This document shows positions 8,046 through 15,822 of a DNA stretch of 34,008 nt, piece after piece (the stretch's first letter is position 1; each line of letters starts with the position of its first letter). The notes under the pieces were generated by a model, which saw only the letters and a program-made list of their open reading frames with translations, did no database searches and was not told where the DNA came from. Made by a program: the position numbers and the translations under genes. Origin of the DNA: Helicobacteraceae bacterium (GTDB taxonomy: Bacteria > Campylobacterota > Campylobacteria > Campylobacterales > Sulfurimonadaceae); the NCBI GenBank assembly GCA_027052175.1, contig JALUFE010000084.1, positions 1 through 34,008 on the forward strand. Direction: 5' to 3'.

Positions 8046-8948
8046 ATGTGTTTTCTTCGCTTTTCCAAACTTGTTTTTTTCTTGAGTGCCATATTTTACA
8101 CGCTATCTCTTGATGCATCGGAATTTCAATATGCAAAAGGAACGCTCGACATCAAAGGTGGATTTATCGGCTTGGATTCGAGTCTCGATGCCGACATCGA
8201 CACCTATACGATAACGGAAAAACATAAAAACATATTTTCAAGCAATTGGTACTATCACTACGATATCACCTGGTACGACTCCGAAAAAATGGTCAATGCA
8301 CAGCAGAGTTTCAACAACGCAAGCGGTACTCTCTTTGGATCGAACTACAATCCGACCGGGCTGATCCCCGCTATAAACTATAGACTGCAAGGCCTCGATG
8401 CCAATGTCGTCCTGGGACGGGATCTCTACCATAAAGACAAAAGAACATTTTTCGGTCTCGGTCTGGCGGTGGGGATCTCTCTGCCATGGATAGACAGCGA
8501 GAAGGACTCTTCCAATAACGACGATACGTCAGATACCATAATGAAACTAATGAAAAAGAGTAAAACGAAAATGTACACGTACAAGGTGGGGCCAAGCATC
8601 AACGCAAGCTATGCCTTCAGCAAATATTTGATGGCATACTGCAATGCGACGGTCGCCTATCAAAGCGGCTCTATCAAAAACGACTACATCCATGCGGATT
8701 TCAATGCAGAGGGTATTTTCCAGGAGTATGACGCCGGTATAAAGCTGCAGCCTTTCGCAGAAGATTTCAAAACGGGATTCATAACACTCTCTCCACGTAT
8801 TTACGCCTCTTTCGGCTGGCGTTATGTCTCATGGAAACTCGAAGATGTCTCTTTGGATGTGACGGGAGCCGGTGCACCGCTGCCACCAAGCGATTTTGAA
8901 AGCTCCAGTTCGATGGGCTACTTGGGGATAGGATATGATTTCTTCTAA
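8046..8948 (+). CDS. Putative outer-membrane beta-barrel protein, function unknown
   Basis: I do not recognise a named family. The 300-residue product starts with a hydrophobic signal peptide (about 1-24, cleavage likely after TLSLDAS). The rest alternates polar and aromatic residues in the way of membrane beta-strands (for example SNWYYHYDITWYD and PRIYASFGWRYVSW). It ends in IGYDFF, a terminal phenylalanine as expected for BamA substrates. No cysteine-rich or enzymatic motif was seen. The following lipoprotein gene overlaps its end by 14 nt, so the pair is probably coexpressed. The nearest description is porin-like or OmpW/OmpA-barrel-like protein; this is inference from pattern only. Confidence 0.65.
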   Translation: MCFLRFSKLVFFLSAIFYTLSLDASEFQYAKGTLDIKGGFIGLDSSLDADIDTYTITEKHKNIFSSNWYYHYDITWYDSEKMVNAQQSFNNASGTLFGSNYNPTGLIPAINYRLQGLDANVVLGRDLYHKDKRTFFGLGLAVGISLPWIDSEKDSSNNDDTSDTIMKLMKKSKTKMYTYKVGPSINASYAFSKYLMAYCNATVAYQSGSIKNDYIHADFNAEGIFQEYDAGIKLQPFAEDFKTGFITLSPRIYASFGWRYVSWKLEDVSLDVTGAGAPLPPSDFESSSSMGYLGIGYDFF

Positions 8949-9351
8949 CATTCTCAAAAAAAGTGCGCTCTTTTCTTTACTTTTGATTTTGACATCGTGC
9001 AGTGACAATGCAGTCGTACGGACAGACAAAAAGGAGCTCGAAAATGTCCACTGCATGAAACTGGTGATTTTTCCTCCCGATGCAATACTCAAAAGCGCAG
9101 CCGAAAAACTTTACGATTTTGACGAAAAATGTCCCTATACTCTTTCTCTGTCCCAAAAAAGCGGCATCACCTGCAACTCCAACTACAATGTCGACAAAAA
9201 AACACTCTCGACATTCCCCTCCGGCTACATTCGCATGGATCTCTCAAAAGGCTCCCAAAACATCTTCTCCTACTACAAAGATCTTACACACAAAGCCGAT
9301 GAAGACGATGTGAAAGATGCTTTCGACGCTCTTAAAAAGAATTTGAAGTGA
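8935..9351 (+). CDS. Small lipoprotein, function unknown
   Basis: The 138-residue product has a type II signal peptide with lipobox LTSC (C22), so it should be lipid-anchored in the envelope. The mature part has three further cysteines (around residues 40, 64 and 77) and a charged C-terminal helix, and shows no family I can name. Its ATG lies 14 nt inside the barrel gene, with an AGGAT Shine-Dalgarno a few bases upstream, which supports translational coupling. A role as partner of the upstream barrel protein is an inference from this arrangement. Confidence 0.75.
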   Translation: MISSNILKKSALFSLLLILTSCSDNAVVRTDKKELENVHCMKLVIFPPDAILKSAAEKLYDFDEKCPYTLSLSQKSGITCNSNYNVDKKTLSTFPSGYIRMDLSKGSQNIFSYYKDLTHKADEDDVKDAFDALKKNLK

Positions 9352-9394
9352 GCCTGAATGAAATTAATCTTATATTATTTTAAATATCATGCTC

Positions 9395-9400
9395 TATAAT
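9395..9400 (+). promoter_or_regulatory. Putative -10 element upstream of the NifU-C gene
   Basis: A perfect TATAAT in an AT-rich gap lies 29 nt before the ATG at 9430. There is no clear -35, which is usual for sigma-70 promoters in this phylum. Confidence 0.5.
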
Positions 9401-9429
9401 CTATATATTTTTTGACGGAAGGAACGGTT

Positions 9430-9810
9430 ATGCAGTTTTTAGATGAAGATATTTACGAAGCGGTCAAGAACTATCTTCCCAAAGTAAGTGAGTACGTAAA
9501 CTCTCACGGCGGCGATATCAAACTCCTTGGTGTCAAAGACGGCGTAGTCTATATAGAGCTCAGCGGTGCATGCGGCGGCTGTTCCATGAGTCTGATGACA
9601 ACAAAAATGGTCGTACAAAGAAAACTCAGAGAACTGATACATCCCGAACTTGTCGTGGTCAATGTCGATGGAACGCCTGAAAATCAAATGCCCGAAGATG
9701 CGTATACAGGCCAACCGCAAAAGAACGCAGAACACATCCAAGAGAAAGAGAAAAAGGATGAAAAAGGACATGGAGTGCTTGAAAACATCAAACATATGGT
9801 AGGACTTTAG
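9430..9810 (+). CDS. NifU C-terminal domain (Nfu-type) iron-sulfur carrier protein
   Basis: The product binds a 4Fe-4S cluster through the CxxC motif (C48 and C51 in SGACGGCSMS) and would deliver it to target enzymes. The Nfu domain covers about residues 5-85; the rest is a highly charged tail (EKEKKDEKGH) ending in a short hydrophobic helix. I chose the ATG at 9430 because GGAAGGAA at 9417-9424 is placed correctly for it. An in-frame TTG at 9412 lies upstream of that ribosome-binding site and is unlikely. It stands alone, without nifS or the N-terminal scaffold domain. Confidence 0.9.
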   Translation: MQFLDEDIYEAVKNYLPKVSEYVNSHGGDIKLLGVKDGVVYIELSGACGGCSMSLMTTKMVVQRKLRELIHPELVVVNVDGTPENQMPEDAYTGQPQKNAEHIQEKEKKDEKGHGVLENIKHMVGL

Positions 9811-9855
9811 GGATTTTAAAAGCGGTTTCACGATAAGTGGATTATAAGCAATTTA

Positions 9856-9864
9856 TGATATAAA
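9856..9864 (+). promoter_or_regulatory. Putative extended -10 element for thiG
   Basis: TGATATAAA, an extended -10 (TGn plus TATAAA), lies 27 nt before the thiG ATG. I saw no THI-box-like motifs in the 81-nt gap, so no TPP riboswitch is supported. Confidence 0.4.
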
Positions 9865-9891
9865 TATAGAAAAGTTAGAAGAGAGCAAAGT

Positions 9892-10671
9892 ATGAGCGAT
9901 ACACTGAAAATAGGAAAATATGAACTGGGATCCCGACTCATTGTCGGCAGCGGAAAATACAAAGATTTCGAAACGACAAAAGAGGCGACGCTGGCTTCAG
10001 GCAGTGAGCTGATCACTGTAGCGGTGAGACGTCTGAACATCACCGACCCGAATAAAGAGAACCTTCGCGATACCTTCAAAGGAACGAACGTCAAGTTCCT
10101 CCCCAACTCCGCAGGATGTGTCACAGCCGAAGAGGCTATCACGACCTTCAGATTGACCCGTGAAGCAACCGGGATTGATCTCATCAAACTCGAAGTGATC
10201 GGCGATACGCAAAAAACACTCTATCCGGATGTCTTGGAAACCATAAAGGCATGTGAAGTGCTTGCCAAAGAGGGCTTTACGATTATGGCCTACACTTCCG
10301 ACGATCCGATCATGGCAAGACGCCTCGAAGATGCGGGAGCACACGCCGTTATGCCGCTGGCAGCTCCCATAGGCAGCGGACTTGGTGTTCAAAACTCTTA
10401 TAATGTGGTCTTTGTCAAAGAAGCCGTCAGCGTTCCCGTTATCGTCGATGCAGGGATAGGCTGTGCGAGCGACGCGGCCTATGCGATGGAGTTGGGTGCT
10501 GACGGTGTGCTGACCAATACCGCCATAGCACAGGCGCAAGATCCCATAGCGATGGCAAAAGCGATGAAAGCCGCCGTCGAAGCGGGACGTCTCAGTTACC
10601 TTGCAGGCCGCATCCCCAAAAAGCCGTATGCAACGGCAAGCTCACCGGTTGACGGGTTGATACAGTTCTGA
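9892..10671 (+). CDS. thiG: Thiazole synthase
   Basis: ThiG joins deoxyxylulose 5-phosphate, dehydroglycine and ThiS thiocarboxylate into the thiamine thiazole. The 259-residue length and motifs fit: LIVGSGKY near the start, the VAVRRLN segment at 44-50, the Schiff-base lysine at about K99 in [17 protein letters not shown] in the phosphate-binding loop, and a PVIVDAGIG segment. Its partners thiS, thiF and thiH are not adjacent; instead a small membrane-protein gene overlaps its stop by one base and rsmE follows. The enzyme itself looks complete. Confidence 0.96.
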   Translation: MSDTLKIGKYELGSRLIVGSGKYKDFETTKEATLASGSELITVAVRRLNITDPNKENLRDTFKGTNVKFLPNSAGCVTAEEAITTFRLTREATGIDLIKLEVIGDTQKTLYPDVLETIKACEVLAKEGFTIMAYTSDDPIMARRLEDAGAHAVMPLAAPIGSGLGVQNSYNVVFVKEAVSVPVIVDAGIGCASDAAYAMELGADGVLTNTAIAQAQDPIAMAKAMKAAVEAGRLSYLAGRIPKKPYATASSPVDGLIQF

Positions 10672-11078
10672 TGGATTATATGATGCATGCGGGGCTTCTT
10701 GCCCATAAATACCTTATCTACTCTTATATCGCCGTTTTGTTTTTTCATCTGTTCAAACTGCTGCGCGCTGATGACATCACAGCTTATAGAAAGTTTATGC
10801 TTATCTACAACCCGATGCTCACTCTTCCAACCCTGGGGGGCGTGCTGCTAAGCGGACTTGTGATGTTTACGGCGATCCACTTCGAGTTCAATGTCGCAAC
10901 CTCCACAATGATAGTCGCTTCCATCGGTCTTGTCATCCATGAATTCAAGCGAGCCAGAGATCTCCGCTATACAACCAAAGAGGAGTTTGATGCATACAAA
11001 AAAAGAGCGATGCGTTATCTGCTTACCAATCTTGCTCTTGTCTTTGTCACCACATTCATAGGAGTGAAGTTTAGCTGA
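10671..11078 (+). CDS. Small integral membrane protein, unknown function
   Basis: The 135-residue product has about four hydrophobic stretches (near 12-28, 43-67, 72-90 and 112-132), with a charged loop, KRARDLRYTTKEEFDAYKKRA, between the third and fourth. Histidines H6, H12, H26 and H70 in or next to helices recall small haem-binding or CopD-like membrane proteins, but no motif settles this. Its ATG shares one base with the thiG stop and its stop shares one base with the rsmE ATG, so it is the middle gene of a tight operon. The function is not assigned. Confidence 0.8.
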   Translation: MDYMMHAGLLAHKYLIYSYIAVLFFHLFKLLRADDITAYRKFMLIYNPMLTLPTLGGVLLSGLVMFTAIHFEFNVATSTMIVASIGLVIHEFKRARDLRYTTKEEFDAYKKRAMRYLLTNLALVFVTTFIGVKFS

Positions 11079-11749
11079 TGATCTTTCTTTATAACGAAGA
11101 TGCCGGCAAGGAGCTGCTCAAGCTTCGCGGCGAAGATCACAAATACCTCATCAAGGTCCGCCGTCACCAAAAAGGCGATACTTTGCATCTACGAAGCGAA
11201 AACGACCCCCACATCTTTCATACTTATATCATCACCGACATTACACCAAGAGAGCTCTATTTGAAACTGCAAAGCAGTGAGGAAAAAGCGATCCTGCCTC
11301 CAAGGAGGCTTCATATCGGCTGGTGTATGATCGATCCAAAAAGCATCGAAAAGGTGCTTCCCTCTCTCAACGAAATGGGTGTGGGCAAGATCAGCTTCAT
11401 CTACTGCGCACGCAGTCAAAAAAACTTCAAACCCGACCTCAAACGACTCCACCGCATTTTGCGCTCCTCCAACCAGCAGTGTGGACGTAGCGATTTTATG
11501 GAGTTTGCGATCTACAACCGTCTTGAAGACTTTTTAAACGAATGTCCCGATCTCAAAATATTTGACTTTTGCGACAAAGTTTTAAAAGAGCGAAGTGATT
11601 TTGAAGATGTGCTCATAGGCTGTGAGGGTGGCTTCTCAAAAGAGGAGAAAAAGCTGCTTAGCTCCAAAGAGGTCTTCAGACTCGACACCCCGTTGGTACT
11701 GCGCAGCGAGAGTGCCGTCTGTGCGGTAGCGGCAAAGATACTCCTCTAA
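11078..11749 (+). CDS. rsmE: 16S rRNA (uracil1498-N3)-methyltransferase
   Basis: RsmE methylates U1498 of 16S rRNA in the decoding region. The 223 residues include an N-terminal PUA-like barrel (about 1-70, with HKYLIKVRRHQKGD) and a SPOUT methyltransferase domain. The knotted SAM site shows as LIGCEGGFSKEE followed by LDTPLVLRSESAVCAVAA; many homologues have LRAETA at that point. The family's conserved segment R-SQKNFKP is also visible. The stop overlaps the convergent GlcD-like gene by 4 nt, leaving no room for a terminator between them. Confidence 0.92.
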   Translation: MIFLYNEDAGKELLKLRGEDHKYLIKVRRHQKGDTLHLRSENDPHIFHTYIITDITPRELYLKLQSSEEKAILPPRRLHIGWCMIDPKSIEKVLPSLNEMGVGKISFIYCARSQKNFKPDLKRLHRILRSSNQQCGRSDFMEFAIYNRLEDFLNECPDLKIFDFCDKVLKERSDFEDVLIGCEGGFSKEEKKLLSSKEVFRLDTPLVLRSESAVCAVAAKILL

Positions 11750-13131
11750 TCCAGCCCCATTTTTGAAGGGTTGAGGATATTGTTGGGGTCAAACGCTTTT
11801 TTGATCGCTTTGAAAAGTGCCATCTCGGCATCAGTGAAAGCCATCTTCATGTAAGGCGCTTTGGCAAGCCCTATGCCGTGTTCGCCGCTGAGCGTTCCAC
11901 CGAGATCAATGGTGGCTTGGAAAACCTCCTCGATCGCTTTGTAGCCTATCTCGACCTGTTTTGGATCGCTGCCATCGACCATCACGTTGGTATGGACGTT
12001 GCCATCCCCCGTATGACCGAAGCACGGGATCTTAATGTCGTATTTATCCGCTATGGCGTAAAACTTCTCCAACAACTCCGGAAGTGCCGAGCGCGGTACG
12101 GTGACATCTTCGTTGATCTTCTTACTGCCATACATCGTGATCGCCTGCGAAGCGTTCCGTCTGGCAAACCACAGGTCAGCAGCCTCTTTTTCGTCTTTTG
12201 CTATTTTGAACTCGTAGCAGCCGTTCTCCCGAAAAACTTTCTCGATCTGTGCAAGCTGGAAGTCGAGATCCTGCTCAAGATTGCCGTCCACATCGGTAAC
12301 AAGCAGTGCTCCGGCATCCGTCGGCAGTCCCTTGTGGTAGGTCTCCTCAACCGCACGGATGGTGAGATTGTCCAAAAACTCCATCGCAACAGGAGTTACA
12401 CCGCTTGCCATTGTCTTGTAAACCGCTTCCATTGCTTCTGTGACGCTTTTGAAGATACCCATCGCCGTTTTGGTGAGCTTTGGTTTTGGAATCAGCTTGA
12501 GCGTAATTTCGCTCAAAACCGCTAAAGTTCCTTCACTCCCTACCAAAATACCCGGGATGTTGTATCCCGCCACATCCTTGATGGTGCGCTTCCCGGCACG
12601 GATAACTTCACCGTTTGGCAACACTGCACGGATCGCCATAACGTAATCTTTGGTGATACCGTATTTCGCCGCGCGCATCCCACCGGCATTTTCGCTGACG
12701 TTTCCGCCTATCGTAGAGTACTCTTGACTTGCAGGATCTGGTGGATAGAACAATCCTACCTCTTCGACGGCTTTTTGAAGATCTTTGTTGATCACTCCCG
12801 GCTGCACCACGGCAACCATGTTTTTCATATCGATCTCTAAAATTTTATTCATATGTTTCTCAAAAGCAAGCACGATCCCGCCCTTGCTCGGCAGTGCACC
12901 GCCCGTAAAGCCGCTGCCCGCCCCTCGCGGCACGATGATAATGCCGTGCTCGTTGCAGTAGTGCAAAACCGCTGCGATATCCTCTTCGTTTCGCGGAAAC
13001 ACCACTGCATCCGGCTCAAAATGATTGCGCGTCGCATCGTAGGAGTAAGCGATCATATGCGCTTTGTCATCATGGACATTTTCTTCACCAAGCAGTTGTT
13101 TGAAATGTTGTATATGCGTTTTGTCTATCAT
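11746..13131 (-). CDS. glcD: FAD-linked oxidase, GlcD-like (glycolate / D-lactate dehydrogenase)
   Basis: The 461-residue flavoenzyme belongs to the VAO/PCMH family of 2-hydroxyacid dehydrogenases. The FAD-binding PCMH domain covers about 38-215, with PRGAGSGFTGGALP at 68-81 and NVSENAGGMRAAKYG. The C-terminal substrate domain has the HTGDGNVH and SGEHGIGLAKAPYM motifs that carry catalytic histidines. Glycolate or D-lactate is the probable substrate; reading cannot decide which. No GlcE or GlcF partner is adjacent. It overlaps the PgbA-like gene upstream by 4 nt; I recall HP0508 and HP0509 forming the same neighbour pair in H. pylori. Confidence 0.9.
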   Translation of the reverse strand: MIDKTHIQHFKQLLGEENVHDDKAHMIAYSYDATRNHFEPDAVVFPRNEEDIAAVLHYCNEHGIIIVPRGAGSGFTGGALPSKGGIVLAFEKHMNKILEIDMKNMVAVVQPGVINKDLQKAVEEVGLFYPPDPASQEYSTIGGNVSENAGGMRAAKYGITKDYVMAIRAVLPNGEVIRAGKRTIKDVAGYNIPGILVGSEGTLAVLSEITLKLIPKPKLTKTAMGIFKSVTEAMEAVYKTMASGVTPVAMEFLDNLTIRAVEETYHKGLPTDAGALLVTDVDGNLEQDLDFQLAQIEKVFRENGCYEFKIAKDEKEAADLWFARRNASQAITMYGSKKINEDVTVPRSALPELLEKFYAIADKYDIKIPCFGHTGDGNVHTNVMVDGSDPKQVEIGYKAIEEVFQATIDLGGTLSGEHGIGLAKAPYMKMAFTDAEMALFKAIKKAFDPNNILNPSKMGLD

Positions 13132-13931
13132 TTTTTTTCTCCAAGACCAAGCTTTTTAGCAAGCTTGGTGACATTGTTTTCAGTTGAGCTCTCTATGCTT
13201 TTTATAAGTGTTTCATTGTCAGGGTTGTACCGGTAAAGCAGCTCATAGTAGTATGGCTCATAATCTTTCAATCTTCCGCTCCCCGCACCAAACCAGTTGG
13301 CTTCGATTTTTTCGACCCTGCTGTAGAAAGGAAGCTTTTTACTCTTTTCTCGCAACGGAGCGTTTTGAACGTTGAGAATCTTAAAAGACTGGCAGTCTAA
13401 GGTATAAAGCTTCTGTTCAAGATAGAGAAATAGCAATCCCGTTGTGACATTATTACAAAATCCGCTGAAATCCTCTTTGAGCGGTGTTGGATGTCCATGG
13501 TAAGAAAGCAGTGTCGCAAAAACGTCCGGATGGACGAAAGTCTCATCTTTCATAGAACGTGTCAGCGTATAGTATATCTCTTCATTTGGGGCTATGAGCA
13601 GACCTCTGTCATACCCATAAGCCAAAATCACCTTGTCTCCCGCCTTGGGTTTGAGTTTGAGAGTCGGAAGATTGTTGTTGCGAAAGAGCGTATAGGGGGC
13701 AAGCCTGAGTGTCGCTCTTTTTTGTCCTTTCTCAAACGAAACAACCGTTGCGGCAGCTATGATCATACTGTGGTCCGCAGCCAGCTTGCGCACAACGAAA
13801 CCGCTGATACCGACATCCGCTTTAGGTATGGAGATAGTCGCTTCATCTCCTTTGACAACGGTGAGTCTGCTCTCTACATAGGCGCCAAAGAGTGCCAGTT
13901 TCATACAAATAAGAAAAAGTATATATCTCAT
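13128..13931 (-). CDS. PgbA N-terminal-domain protein (plasminogen-binding-protein-like, secreted or envelope)
   Basis: The 267-residue product has a signal peptide (about 1-17) and then the domain I associate with the N-terminus of H. pylori PgbA: VESRLTVVKGDEATISIP, DVGISGFVVRKL, KPKAGDKVILAYGYDRGLLIAP and the HPDVFATLLSYHGHPTP segment. It ends in two lysines, like plasminogen-binding proteins, but a marine host makes plasminogen binding an unlikely primary role. The assignment leans on position: it stands divergent from csd3 and upstream of glcD, as HP0508 does. It lacks the long repetitive C-terminus of PgbA. Confidence 0.75.
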   Translation of the reverse strand: MRYILFLICMKLALFGAYVESRLTVVKGDEATISIPKADVGISGFVVRKLAADHSMIIAAATVVSFEKGQKRATLRLAPYTLFRNNNLPTLKLKPKAGDKVILAYGYDRGLLIAPNEEIYYTLTRSMKDETFVHPDVFATLLSYHGHPTPLKEDFSGFCNNVTTGLLFLYLEQKLYTLDCQSFKILNVQNAPLREKSKKLPFYSRVEKIEANWFGAGSGRLKDYEPYYYELLYRYNPDNETLIKSIESSTENNVTKLAKKLGLGEKK

Positions 13932-13958
13932 CTACTCACTTTTCATTTTTTTGACGCT

Positions 13959-13964
13959 ATTATA
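13959..13964 (-). promoter_or_regulatory. Putative -10 element for the pgbA-like/glcD operon
   Basis: A perfect TATAAT is read on the minus strand 27 nt from the start codon at 13931. The 102-nt divergent gap must also contain the csd3 promoter; TAATCT at 13997-14002, preceded by TGC, is one candidate. Confidence 0.45.
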
Positions 13965-14033
13965 ACAAATAAGTTATACACTAAGCTATTTTTTGCTAAT
14001 CTACCAAACAATTTAACTTTCGGATAATAATCG

Positions 14034-15263
14034 ATGAAATTTCTCATACTTTTTTTCTTGCTTCTCTCGGCTCTCTATGCGGCACATGTGGAAAATTACC
14101 GCTGGAAAAACAACGAAACCTATCTGCTCTTTTTAAAGCGTCTTCATCTACCGCAAAAGAGTCTCTACTATGACCTCGACAAAGAGGATCAGAAGATGAC
14201 CGAGGACATCCGCAGCGGCTTCAACTACCAGATCCTCTACAACGACCAAGACGGCTCGATCGAGCAGCTGCTTATCCCGATCAACGACGAACTGCAAATT
14301 CACATTTATCATGATAAAAAAGGAAAATATCGGTTCGAGACGATCCCGATTGTTAGCAGCACAAAAACAAAAGCCTTTATGCTAAGCATCGAGCGCTCCC
14401 CCTACTACGACATCATCAAAAAAACCGGCTCAAAGAAGCTCGCAACAATCTTCATGCAAGGCTACAAACACTCGCTTGACTTTAAAAACGGGATCCGCAA
14501 AGGAGACAGACTGGCGATGATCTATGAGCAGAAATACCGTCTCTCACGCCCTTTTTCGATGCCTACACTCAAAGCCTCCGTCATCGAACTTCACAAAAAG
14601 AAGCACTTTATCTACCTTAACAGCGATGATCGCTACTACGACGAAAAGGGCAAACAGATAGAGGGTTTCTTGCTTGCACGACCGATCCCCGGTGCGCGCA
14701 TCACCTCTCGCTTCACCCGCAAACGGTGGCATCCGATCTTGCACAAGTACCGCGCACATCTCGGCGTGGACTTTGGAGCCAGAGCCGGTACGCCGATCCA
14801 TGCAGCAGGAAGTGGACGCATCATCTTTGCAGGACGCACACGCGGGTATGGCAACCTCATCAAGATACGCCACAAAGACGGCTATGTCACCCTCTATGCC
14901 CATCAGCGCAAATTCCGCCGCGGCATCCACAGAGGCAAATATGTCAAAAAGGGGCAGATCATCGGTTATGTCGGCTCGACGGGACTTTCAACTGGACCGC
15001 ATCTACATTTTGGTCTGTATAAAAACGGCCGTGCCATCAACCCGCTACGTGTCGTACAGGTCACGGTCAAGCAGCTTCGAGGCAAAAGTTTGCGCGCCTT
15101 CAGACAGCTCAAAGCCAACTACGACCAGAGTCTTCTGCTGCATCTACAAAATGAAACCCCATTTCAAAATGAGCCGAAGTTCGAACGACTTTGCTACTGT
15201 TTTGACAGAAACGCCAAAAACATCATGACAAAAGCCAAAAACAATGAAACAAGTACACATTGA
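14034..15263 (+). CDS. csd3: M23 family peptidoglycan peptidase, Csd3/HdpA-like
   Basis: The 409-residue envelope protein starts with a signal peptide (about 1-16). Two regulatory domains precede a LytM/M23 zinc peptidase at about 215-345. Metal ligands are visible as H242 and D246 (HLGVD) and H325 (HLH at 323-325), with H290 as the second motif histidine (YAH). In Helicobacter, Csd3 trims peptidoglycan as a DD-carboxypeptidase/endopeptidase needed for helical shape, and is about the same length. It heads a ten-gene run: the NUDIX gene starts 20 nt before its stop. The long basic tail after the peptidase domain is also seen in the family. Confidence 0.9.
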   Translation: MKFLILFFLLLSALYAAHVENYRWKNNETYLLFLKRLHLPQKSLYYDLDKEDQKMTEDIRSGFNYQILYNDQDGSIEQLLIPINDELQIHIYHDKKGKYRFETIPIVSSTKTKAFMLSIERSPYYDIIKKTGSKKLATIFMQGYKHSLDFKNGIRKGDRLAMIYEQKYRLSRPFSMPTLKASVIELHKKKHFIYLNSDDRYYDEKGKQIEGFLLARPIPGARITSRFTRKRWHPILHKYRAHLGVDFGARAGTPIHAAGSGRIIFAGRTRGYGNLIKIRHKDGYVTLYAHQRKFRRGIHRGKYVKKGQIIGYVGSTGLSTGPHLHFGLYKNGRAINPLRVVQVTVKQLRGKSLRAFRQLKANYDQSLLLHLQNETPFQNEPKFERLCYCFDRNAKNIMTKAKNNETSTH

Positions 15264-15822
15264 CGAAATCATCCCGTTAGAAGATCCCAAGTTCATAACC
15301 CCTGTTCGCATCAACTACACCCAAAACGGCAGAAAAAAGAGCTGGGAGGCCATCAAAAGCCACAACAGTGTCGCCGTTTTGCTCTACCACAAAGAAAAAG
15401 ATGCCTTTTTGCTTGTTAGGCAGCTGCGTGTTACCACACTGCTTAACAACGAAGAGGACGACGGATATACGTACGAACTTTGCGCCGGTATCGTCGACAA
15501 AGATCTACCCCTTAAGCAGATCGCCAAAGAGGAGATATACGAAGAGTGTGGCTACGATGTGCCTTTAGAACAGATCAAACGTGTCACCTCCTACTACACA
15601 AGCGTAGGTTTCAGCGGAGCGAAGCAGACGATGTACTACGCCGAGATCGACGAGAGTATGTATGCCCATGAGGGCGGAGGGATAGAAGATGAAGAGATAG
15701 AGCTCTTTTTCCTCCCTATTAGCGATGCAAAAACTTTCATGTTCAATGAGAGCTACAAAAAGACGCCGGGGCTTATCATGGCATTTTACTGGTTTTTCGA
15801 CGACATAAAGAGCGAAAAATGA
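15244..15822 (+). CDS. NUDIX hydrolase, UDP-sugar/ADP-sugar diphosphatase-like (NUDT14-type)
   Basis: The 192 residues form a NUDIX hydrolase that would cleave a nucleoside diphosphate sugar. The box at 82-104 (AGIVDKDLPLKQIAKEEIYEECGY) keeps the metal-binding EExxEE-G core but lacks the first canonical Glu (Leu instead) and the Arg (Glu instead). This is the pattern I recall for UDP-glucose pyrophosphatases such as NUDT14, and the preceding YELC also matches. Its ATG is 20 nt inside csd3 and its stop overlaps the GT4 gene by 4 nt. Beside a glycosyltransferase, a role in clearing or controlling nucleotide sugars is a reasonable inference. Confidence 0.85.
   Translation: MKQVHIDEIIPLEDPKFITPVRINYTQNGRKKSWEAIKSHNSVAVLLYHKEKDAFLLVRQLRVTTLLNNEEDDGYTYELCAGIVDKDLPLKQIAKEEIYEECGYDVPLEQIKRVTSYYTSVGFSGAKQTMYYAEIDESMYAHEGGGIEDEEIELFFLPISDAKTFMFNESYKKTPGLIMAFYWFFDDIKSEK

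Noticed and set aside
9412-9432. TTG at 9412 as start of the NifU-C gene
   Set aside because: The Shine-Dalgarno GGAAGGAA lies downstream of it and fits ATG 9430.
9811-9891. TPP riboswitch upstream of thiG
   Set aside because: The gap is only 81 nt, AT-rich, and lacks the conserved THI-box segments.
13491-14027. Long plus-strand frame opposite the PgbA-like gene, and similar long frames opposite glcD, csd3 and the ribosomal genes
   Set aside because: They are reverse-strand shadows: no ribosome-binding sites, atypical composition and no recognisable domains.
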